Source: Proteles cristata cristata (lineage: Eukaryota; Chordata; Mammalia; Carnivora; Hyaenidae). Taken from it: a stretch of DNA of 64,000 bases. Location of the stretch: positions 62,001 through 126,000 of the forward strand of contig JAESUZ010003374.1 of assembly GCA_017311185.1 (NCBI GenBank), in the 5' to 3' direction. Shown here piece after piece: positions 56,009 through 64,000 of this stretch. A program made the position numbers and the translations under genes. The notes beneath the pieces were generated by a model that did not search any database, was not told the origin of the DNA, and was given only the letters and a program-made list of their open reading frames with translations. Every line of letters begins with the position of its first letter. Position 1 is the first letter of the stretch.

Positions 56009-56448
56009 TGAAAAGGCAGCGAAGCTGCTTCAGCAACTCCGGACAACCTAGCAGTCTTTAAGCTTTAGCAAGCACCCTTAGCCTGCGTGATTGATTAACT
56101 AGCCTTTCTTTGCATTATCTGTAGATGATTCATTCTTAGTAACAAAGCACTTCTGCACTTCCCCAGACCCCCTTGCACAACCACGTGGATATAAAGGAAG
56201 CTGCACCCCTTGCACGACCTCTGGGCACAGTGGCTGGCTCCCTGTTCTCCTTTTACTGATTAACTACCCTAAAAGCCATGAAATACCCTTGAGCCCAAGC
56301 AGAAACCTCAGGGTTGACCTTGGGATAAGAGTCCACCTTCTTCCTAGGTGGTGCGCTTCCTGAATAAAGCTCCTATTGCCCTCTGATAAAATCGCTCTTG
56401 AGTGTTGGTTTTTCCAGCGACGGACAGTAGACTTGGATTTCTCTAACA
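56009..56448 (+). mobile_element. solo LTR of a class I-like endogenous retrovirus
   Basis: About 440 bp with a TATA-like ATATAAAGG at 56189, AATAAAGCTCC at 56363 as polyadenylation signal, and a short R/U5-like segment ending TTTCTCTAACA. No gag, pol or env sequence adjoins it. Ends and target duplication are not resolved. It lies about 200 bp from the CpG island, in plus orientation. Confidence 0.75.
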
Positions 56449-56639
56449 GTAGATGAAAATTCTTATTTCTCTTTAGTACAAAGACCAGTGGAGCACGTGT
56501 GTGTAACTAGGAACTGAAGCATGCACACTACACGCACCGGAGAAGGCATATTACCTGCCTAGTAAGTGTGTCTGGAATAAAAGACGAGCGCAGACAAAGC
56601 CACATTCTCAGATGAAACAGCCTCTTCCCCAACAAAAGG

Positions 56640-57220
56640 GAACACAGGCCCCGCTGAACCAACTTTCCCAACGGCTCGGCGGCCGGGTCCCGGAGGTGGG
56701 GGTGGGGGGTGAGTCTGGGCCGCTCCCAGATGAGATCCGCACGGCCCGGCCCTTAAGCGGCCCCATCGGTGACCGCGACTAAAACCGGCCTTGGACTCCC
56801 TCCTCCTTCCTCCCAATCAGGCCTTCCCCACCACAGCCGGTCCACACCTGACCACACAAGCCCATCAGCGGCCCGAAAAGCTCAACGCTGCGCAGAGGTA
56901 GCCGTGCTGGAGACCCCGGCGAGCGTGTGACGCCACTTCCGCTTCCGGCCGGGAATCGAGGGGGCGGGGCTTCCACCTCGGACGGCGGAACCGGTCTTCC
57001 CTCGGGCGTGGACGAGGAGTGGCCGGCGGCGCTCGGCGCTGGCACTGAGGCTGGGATCCCGCCCGAGGTCACGGCTGGGGCAGGAACCAGGTACGAGGGC
57101 GCGGCTACGGGAGGAGGCGGGACCCTGCGAGGGGCGGGGGCGGGGAGGGCGGAGGACCCGGCCCAGCTCGTGGGCGGGCGCCGACGGGCTCGCCCCAGCG
57201 CCTGCGGGGTAGTTTCCTGC
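56640..57220 (-). promoter_or_regulatory. CpG island, probable leftward KZFP promoter
   Basis: Very GC- and CpG-rich. Carries CACTTCCGCTTCCGGC at 56934-56949, the exact reverse complement of the 16-mer in the island at 14.8 kb. On the minus strand a donor-like GGTCAG|GTGTGG lies about 85 bp downstream, near 56850. A GGGGCGGGG GC box is at 56960 and a plus-strand donor-like ACCAG|GTACGA near 57090, so two-way activity is possible. Likely target: the minus-strand ZNF pseudogene at 44-46 kb. Confidence 0.65.
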
Positions 57221-57586
57221 CTGCCTCCCTGCACCACCTGGAGCATCTACGGCCATTGTCTTTTATGGAGAACCCCGAGAGTCCATCACTTAGTCCATCT
57301 CCCTCATTCAGTCCATCCCGTCTCTGGGCCTTGATTTCCTCTCATTGTCATTTACATTGGACACGACGCTAAAGTCCAGTCGTTGATACCTTGCTTCATT
57401 GTTAGGACATTTCCTATAAATCTTTCCTTTTTCTGTGTCAAATATGTGTTATCTGTTTTCGTGAGATCGCACTGATCCCAGGCATTCTGCCTTTCTCCGG
57501 GCGTGGTTATAAAGTTGTTCCCCTAATCATGTTTGCTCTGGTTTCACTGGATGGCCTTTGTGCAATTAGTAAAGATCTTTTTATTT

Positions 57587-57822
57587 TATTTGTTTTTAAA
57601 AAATAGGTATTAAAAATTTTTTTTCAATGCTTTTATTTCTGAGTGAGAGAGAGACAGAGTGAGCAGGAGAGGGTCAGAGAGAGAGGGAGACACAGAATCT
57701 GAAACAGGCTTCAGGCTCAGCTGTCAGCACAGAGCCCGACGCGGGTCTCGAACCCACGAACGCAGAGATCATGACCTGAGCTGAAGTCGGATGCTTAACC
57801 GACTGAGCCACCCAGGCGCCCC
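57587..57822 (-). mobile_element. full-length feliform SINE
   Basis: Head 'GACTGAGCCACCCAGGCGCC'. AGTAAAGATCTTTTTA on both sides. Copy B only. Confidence 0.94.
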
Positions 57823-58486
57823 AGTAAAGATCTTTTTAAACAGGATTGAATGTCACATCTGCTCAAGACTTATCGGAGGAGAGCAGGAGGGAGTGGAGGA
57901 AATAGGTGAAGGGGATTAAGAGGTACAGTCTCCCAGTTCCAAAATAACTGAGGCCAGGAGATGTAGCTTACGCACACGTGGAATATAGTCAGTGTAACAG
58001 TTATCAACTTTGACAGATGGGAACTACACTTACTGTGGTGACCCTTCCATGATGTATGTGTGTATTCAAATCACTCTCTTTGCCTGCAACTAATCCAGTA
58101 TTGTATGTCAATTATTCTTCATTAAAGAGAAGGGTCTTGTTTATGTGTATCTAATGTTTTATTCATTGATGCAGTTGCTATGTTAATGTTTAATTGTACA
58201 TATACTTTTTATGTAGCCAAAGAAGTCTGGTTTTAAGACTATCTGCATTTCCACCCTTGACATAAAATCTCTTCAAACTATAGATTATATTCAGATTTTA
58301 CAGTTTTCTTCTTAAATATATTTAAAGGCCTTTAACTCTATCCTCATAGAATGCATTAGGATGTGAATTTTGGTATTTGATCCAATCATTGTTTTTTCTG
58401 CCAGAAAAAATGGCTGTTTCATACCACTATTGATAAACTATTTTTGGTGTGCTGACTTGAAATTCCACCCTCATTGAAAAAAATAG

Positions 58487-58691
58487 GCGCACCTGGGTGG
58501 CTCAGTCGGTTGAGCGTCTGACTTCAGCCCAGGTCATGATCTCATGGTTTGTGGGTTCGAGCCCCGCATCAGGCTCTGTGCTGACAGCTTGGAGCTTGGA
58601 GCCTGCTTCAGATTCTGTCTCCCTCACTCTCTGCCCCTCCCATGCTCATGCTCTGTCTCCCTCAAAAATAAACATCAAAAACAAAACAAAA
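58487..58691 (+). mobile_element. full-length feliform SINE
   Basis: 'GGCGCACCTGGGTGGCTCAG' to 'CAAAAATAAACATCAAAAAC'. Copy B only. Confidence 0.94.
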
Positions 58692-58969
58692 CAATTCACT
58701 TATGTATAACCGTACCATTTTCTAGACTCTTGTTAGTAATGTATTAATCTGTGAACACACCAGACTCTTGTGATTATACTAGATTTATGTTTTAATATTT
58801 AATGGTAAACCTATCATGGTGGTGGTTTTATCGCATGTTACTGCAGTAGGAGCTGAGCTTGGTGTTCTTCACTAATCAGCTGGTGGACTTGCTCTTAGGG
58901 TCTGTGCCACGTGAAAGAGCAAACACTTCTTTCAGTCTGTAGAGGTTCCTTTCACTAGATAAAAACCTT

Positions 58970-59880
58970 CCCCTGCTGGGCCCCTGGTCTGATGGTTTTG
59001 CCTCTGGGCTCATAGTCGAGTGGGGTTGGAGCCAGGCCAGGCAGCTGCTGCTGGGTCTGCTCTGGGGTCTGTGGTTGGCAGACCCATCAGTGGAGAAGTT
59101 GACTTTGTCTGGCCCCTGCCCAGACAAGACTGCCTGCAGAACCTTGGTCAGGAGGGCTTGCGCTGGGCCTGGGGTTCCCTTCAGGGCCCACAGCTCTACC
59201 ACAAGGCAGTAATGACAGGCCCCAGAACACAGGTGAAAGGGGCTGCAGCCATGTCACAGGGGTGCCTTAAGGTCCACAGCCATGCCAAGTTCTGCAGGCC
59301 TGCCTCAGGGAGCTCTGATGGGTGAGTCTCCCCCTGGGTCTCTGCATGGGCAGGATTCCTCCTACATTGTGGCTCAGAGTGTCTGGAGCTGGGTTGTGGG
59401 CTGCTTTAAAATCTGTAGTCAGACAAAGTTAGTAGCCCTGCCTCCAGGCTCACAGATGGACAAGTGTCCTGGATTCCTCCGTGGGGACGATAGCAGCTTG
59501 AATAGGCTGGAGCTGGGTCACAGGCTGGCTACTCGAGGTCTGCATCTCAGAGTGAGGTCAGCAGTCCTGTTACCTGAGGGATGGGTGGGTGGGACTCCTC
59601 CTGGGGCCTGAGGGACAGTGCTAGTGACAAGGCCAAATCCAACTGCAGCCAATACCATGGCTGTTTCCAGGACCACAGTCACTCGGCCTGCCACCAGGGC
59701 TTAGATCTCTTTTCAAAATGGCCCTTGTTTTGGGGCTCTACCAAAATTTCCCCCTCTGGTACTGAGATCCCAAGACTCACACAAAGGTACTTCTGTTCAT
59801 TGCAAGCTGCCACATTTGTTGCTCTGGAGGATGTGAGTGGGGACCTGCTTCATATTCTGCCATCTTGCTGACATTCCAGG
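58970..59880 (-). repeat. L1 5'-UTR-like block with internal repeats (copy B)
   Basis: Partner of 36990-37910. Better kept at its end: 'ATATTCTGCCATCTTGCTGAC' in reverse reads GTCAGCAAGATGGCAGAATA, like the first bases of old L1 5' UTRs. Repeated units contain 'AGGCCTGCCTCAGGGAGC' or 'CCCTGCCTCCAGGCTCAC'. Confidence 0.55.
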
Positions 59881-60544
59881 AATTTAAACATACTCAACTT
59901 AAGGAAATCTACTTATATTAATTTATCACATATATATGTCAAAGACAAGCCGGCAAGTACAACAGTCTTCAAAATGTATTCAGTTGTAGTCCTTGCTGCA
60001 TATGATAGTATCTGTGTTTTGAGGAATGGGAGGGAAGCAGGGTCTCAAACTAGAGAAGTATGTACTTGAATTATACTGCCACCAGTGCAGACCAGTGAAC
60101 ACCAGACCACACAACAGAACTGTGAGACACTATTACCAATGAGGTGTTCCGTAGTCCCCTCCACTCACCGTTTCCAAGATTAAATTGATGTTCTGATGTT
60201 TTATCCTCACCCACATTTTCTGCATCCTGTTATTACTATCACTGTAAAAGCTCACACCATCAACTGTGGCACCTTAGGAACCCTTCTCCAGTTGTTCTCA
60301 CGCTGATTCTGCCCCCACAGGACAACAGGCAATGTCTAAAGACATTTCTAGTTCTCATACTTTGTGGTTGCATTTAGTGAGTAGACGGCAGGAATCTCTT
60401 GAAATGTACAATATACAGGACAGTCTCTTACAAATCATTAAATAGACAAAAATGTCAATATTTTGTGAGATGTAAAAATTACACCAATTATTTATTATTT
60501 GATAATTAAAGATATTATTACAAAGGAACCTCACATCTTTCTCC

Positions 60545-60760
60545 ATTATTTTCCCTTTTTTACTGTGGTTAAGTATGTGTCACATAAAATTTACCACTGT
60601 AAACACTTAGACATACAATTCTATTCATTTGGAATTAAGTACATTGGTTTTTATGCAGCAATTACTGCTATCCACTCCCAGATGTTTTTATATTCCCAAG
60701 TTGAAACTTTATACACATTAAATACTCATTTTTCATTCCTCTGTCTCCCTACTGTGGCCA
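60545..60760 (-). mobile_element. old L1 3'-UTR fragment (copy B)
   Basis: 'TTTACTGTGGTTAAGTATG', 'AAATTTACCACTGTAAACAC', 'ATTCCCAAGTTGAAACTTTAT'; partner of 39115-39320. Confidence 0.65.
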
Positions 60761-61529
60761 GTCATTCACTCAGAAAACTAGTTTCCACCTGAGGATTTGG
60801 AGCATATTTTAAATTGGCAATGATGAATAATGAAGGTGCAAGTAAACAAGGACAATAAAGGAAAAGAGGGAATGAAAGGAGGATGACAGAAGGCAAAGAA
60901 TGAGGCAACATACTATGGAGAAACTGCCAAGTTAATTATTACTCAAATCACAATTCGTATTCTGGAAGTTCAAAATCACATCCCTGTTTCCCGGAAAAGT
61001 ATGATAGTAAGTTAGGAGGGTGTCAGATTTCCAGGGTAGAGTCCATTCTAATCTTTTTCTGAAAGATGGGGTAAGTCAGAAAATGTTTCTAAGAAAGTCA
61101 GAATTATATGGAATTACACATGCAAACACAAGCAGCCTTGACATGGCAGGCACTTTAATTAGGGCTACAGTGTCCCTCTCATTCCATATCTTTCAGGAAA
61201 AAAAAAGCACCCAATCAAACAAAAGTGAAGAATATCAACAGTGAGAGGATGATTCTTGAGGAAACAATGCTGGCACTTGATGTAAGTAATTCACATCTAA
61301 TGTTGGACATCTCAGGAATGGCTATGGGAATACTGACCAATGAATTTTTGGTGCTATATATGTGGGGGAGGAATTTCTGAAGCGGTTATTGAGAAACAAA
61401 TACACAAATATACACAAATCATAGGTGCTTTGGGAATAGAAGAAATGAAGGAGCTTGTGGGACAGAAAAATAACAAAAAGATTTAAATTCACAATTGTAT
61501 TGGGAGCGCACAATGTCCTCCTGGTTTTG

Positions 61530-62010
61530 AGGCTAGTGGCCCATTGTGGACAAAGGACTCCTCAGCAAAGAAGCATTCCCAAGGCCCCCATCACAGCACT
61601 GCTGCTCAGGCTGTAGATGAAGGAGTTCAGCACGGGGGTGGCCACAGTCACAGAGTCACTTCATTGAGGCAGTCAAGCTTCTCTGGGAAGAATGGTCCCA
61701 GCAGAACTGAAGTAGACCTCTAGGCTTGTCCCATAGAACAAGGACACTGCAGGGAGGTGAGCCCCACAGGGTGGAAAATGTTTTCCCTTTTCCCCGTGTG
61801 GAAGACCTTCTTATTCAGGAACAGAACATCTGAGAGTATGAAGACAGGATCCCAGTGAGACGAAACACAGCACAGCAGGTGACATACAGAGATGTTACTG
61901 ATGAGGGTATTAGAGTGATGGATCACTATGTTAGAGTGAGGACAAACCACATCTGCGTCTTCATAAGCCATTTCCACCAGTCCCCTTCTGACAGGTACAG
62001 GGGACAAGAG
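61530..62010 (-). pseudogene. olfactory receptor pseudogene, TM5 to C-terminus
   Basis: On the reverse strand, in shifting frames: NTLISNIS; GILSSYSQMF (TM5 end, consensus GILFSYYKI) with a stop just after; GKGKTFST (consensus GKRKAFSTC) then, in another frame, AHLPAVSLFYGTSLEVYFS (TM6 and loop); TPVLNSFIYSLSS (TM7). At least two frameshifts and one stop. The parent family detects odorants at the cell surface; this copy is dead. OR7-like in style, not provable here. Confidence 0.85.
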
Positions 62011-62600
62011 GCATCTCAGACAGGCAGATGATTCTGTTACGCTTTTAGGAATGACTGAAATTTAGTTGCATGGGTCAGGGAATTCGCCTAGCCTCTGGCA
62101 TTCCACCTGCATCTCATCCCACCTACAACTGATCCTCTAGACCCTAGACCTGAAGACAGTCCTGGAAGCCTGAACTACAGACAGAAAAACTGAAGTCTAT
62201 ACTTTTGTATCTGGTATCATAGGGAGATGCCCAGTCTCCCCAAGACCACTGACAAAATCCCTCAGTGCTAGTAACAGGGAGGCTGGTTCTGGAAACCTCC
62301 CCAATTTCTCATGATATGGTATAGTGTGTAGGTTTGTGTGCCACAGGTCTATCAGGTGATATTGTCGGGTAACAACCAACCCATAACATAGCTAAAAACA
62401 GCCATCATTTTATACCACAAGTTTCTTGAGGTCAAATTTACACAGCTTAGTTTTGCTGGTTTCTACTGGTCAAAGAGAGTCACATGTCCAGCTGAGACAA
62501 AAGTATAGGGGAAACAAAACCCACCTTCAGATGAGAGAAAAATAAGGTATTTTTTTTCTTTTGAGCCATGTCCTAGAGTAAATTTGTGAGTGACTACACA
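62011..62600. other. intergenic, nothing recognised
   Basis: Could hold further decayed olfactory-receptor sequence upstream of TM5, but I see no signature. Confidence 0.4.
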
Positions 62601-63752
62601 TGCCCACCCAAAGGTTCAGAAAAGACCTCAGAAGACATTATGTCTACATCTCAGACTGATCCCCAGCACATGCGTAGCCTATAGTAATGAGAAATGCAAC
62701 AACTATAAACAAAAATACCTGCAAAATCTGGGGTAGGAGGAAAATCTGCTTTCTACACTTGTCTACCTTATGTCCAGTGTTCAAAAAATCACAGGGCCAC
62801 CAAAAAACAGAAAATGATGTCCCATTCAAAAACCACAAAATTAAACCAATCCTAACCATCGAAAAAGACCTCATCATGGCAGACCAACTGGACAAATACT
62901 TTTAAACACCTGTCCTAATGATTCTCAAAAAGTAACGAAAGATGTAGAAAAGGTCAGAAAAAACAAGTATGAACAAAACACAAATATAATAGAGACATAT
63001 AACACCTAAAAGGAAACCAGGAAGAAATTCTGTAACAGAAAAGCACAATAAGTGAAATGAAAAATTTACTAGTGGAATTAATCCAAAGGCAGTTTTGAGC
63101 AGCTGGAAGAAAGAATCCGTGAACTTCAAGATAAGAGAATAGAAATGATCAAGTCTAAGGCATAGGTAGAAAAGAGTGAAGAAAACCAAACACAAACGAT
63201 ATCTGTGGGATATCGTCACATAGAACAAGTCACATTCAGGATGTCCCAGAAGAAGAGAAAGGGACAGAGAAAATACTTGAAGAAATAATGGATGAATGCT
63301 TCCAAATTTGATGCAAAAGATGAATGTAAACATCGAGGAATTTGAGCAAACTCCAAATAGATGAATGCTGACTAACCCACACTGATAATCACATCTTGAA
63401 AGGCTGAGAAGGGGCACCTGGGTGGCTCAGTCGGTTAAACGTCTGACTTCAGCTCAGGTCATGATCTCACCGTTTGTGGGTTCAAGCCCCGCATTGGGCT
63501 CTGTGCTGACAGCTAGCTCAGAGCCTGGAGGCTGTTTCCGATTCTCTATCTCCCTCTCTCTCTGTCCGTCCCCTGCTCACGCTCTCGCTCTCTCTCTCAG
63601 AAATAAACATTTTTTTAAAAATGTAAATAAAAAGACAGAGAAAAATTCTGTACACAGCAAGAGAAAAGTGAATCATCACAGACAAGACATCCTCAATAAA
63701 AAAATTGGAGATCTCATCAGAATATTTGGAGGTCAAAAAATCAGTGGGCTGA
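62600..63752 (+). mobile_element. old L1/HAL1-type ORF1 region
   Basis: Degenerate plus-strand ORF1-like sequence: 'CAGTTTTGAGCAGCTGGAAG', 'GAAGAAATAATGGATGAATG', 'CCTCAATAAAAAAATTGGAG' (ORF1 C-terminal region). A SINE at 63411-63634 splits it. It ends abruptly at about 63752 against ORF2 sequence. Confidence 0.65.
63411..63634 (+). mobile_element. full-length feliform SINE
   Basis: GGGGCACCTGGGTGGCTCAG to an A-rich tail, inside the ORF1-like repeat. Confidence 0.94.
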
Positions 63753-64000
63753 TGGAATAGAATTGAGAACTCAGAATTGGATCCAAAAGTATGCACCCAA
63801 CTAATCTTTGACAAAGCAGGAAAGAATATCCAATGGAAAAAAGACAGCCTCTTTAACAGTTGGTGCTGGGAGAACTGGACAGCAACATGCAGAAGAATGA
63901 AACTAGATCACTTTCTCACACCGTACACAAAAATAAACTCAAAATGGATAAAGGACCTGAACGTGAGACAGGAAACCATCAAAACCCTAGAGGAAAAAGC
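63752..64000 (+). mobile_element. L1 ORF2 3' part, running off the window
   Basis: Reads [20 protein letters not shown] and on to [14 protein letters not shown] with no stop in the 249 bases seen. Better preserved than the adjoining ORF1-like part. Continues past the edge. Confidence 0.88.

Larger units (their letters stand above)
57310..61700. repeat. segmental duplication, copy B
   Basis: Partner of 35780-41390; same order of blocks, many substitutions. It begins just after the CpG island and ends in the olfactory-receptor remnant. It lacks the L1 end at 38110 and several SINEs of copy A. Confidence 0.8.

Noticed and set aside
56559..57334. Pro/Ala/Gly-rich frames up to 155 codons on both strands
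   Set aside because: Second CpG island; open by composition only.

Overview
This is mammalian genomic DNA from a feliform carnivore (cat-side Carnivora). The main evidence is more than fifty copies of the carnivore tRNA-Lys-derived SINE in its feliform form (head 'GGGGCGCCTGGGTGGC', body 'GCTCTGTGCTGAC..GCTCAGAGCCTGGAGCCTG'), plus carnivore-type L1 3' ends. Several SINEs have near-perfect target-site duplications and share one diagnostic head ('GACTTTCGCTTAGGTCATG'), so they belong to a young subfamily. I cannot tell the family (felid, hyaenid, viverrid, herpestid) from sequence alone. Coding density is very low; most of the DNA is nested SINE and L1 material.

The window is part of a KRAB zinc-finger (KZFP) cluster that matches the human chromosome 19p13.2 order ZNF559-ZNF177-(minus-strand ZNF genes). 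At 1-3740 (+) lies a decayed KZFP best read as the ZNF559 orthologue: a frameshifted KRAB-A exon, a spacer exon with good splice sites, and a finger exon broken by stops, frameshifts and a SINE. A CpG island at 14.7-15.2 kb is the likely promoter and first exon of the next gene. At 30.58-34.54 kb (+) is the one intact gene, a five-exon ZNF177 orthologue: start-codon exon, KRAB-A, KRAB-B, spacer and finger exon. Its splice phases all agree and it encodes a predicted 478-aa protein with seven intact C2H2 fingers. At 44.2-45.9 kb (-) is a third, badly decayed KZFP in which the spacer exon runs straight into the fingers. A second CpG island at 56.6-57.2 kb carries the same 16-bp double-ETS motif as the first, but inverted, which suggests a promoter that points left.

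The rest is repeats and pseudogenes. Regions 35.8-41.4 kb and 57.3-61.7 kb are an old segmental duplication; both copies end in the C-terminal remnant of a minus-strand olfactory receptor. A retrocopy of spermine synthase lies at 48.7-49.2 kb (-). L1 copies of several ages are present, including a nearly complete but inactivated minus-strand element at 19.8-24.7 kb. There are also a MaLR-type LTR (7.7-8.2 kb), a solo LTR (56.0-56.45 kb), a decayed DNA transposon (8.2-9.6 kb), and MIR and MER5-type fragments.

The expected product of the window is therefore one nuclear DNA-binding repressor (ZNF177-like). KRAB recruits TRIM28/KAP1 and the fingers choose the DNA target. I found no CRISPR array, operon, viral coding region, functional tRNA gene or clearly new biological system. 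The most informative signals are the contrast between one preserved KZFP and two decaying neighbours, the shared inverted promoter motif, and the duplication.
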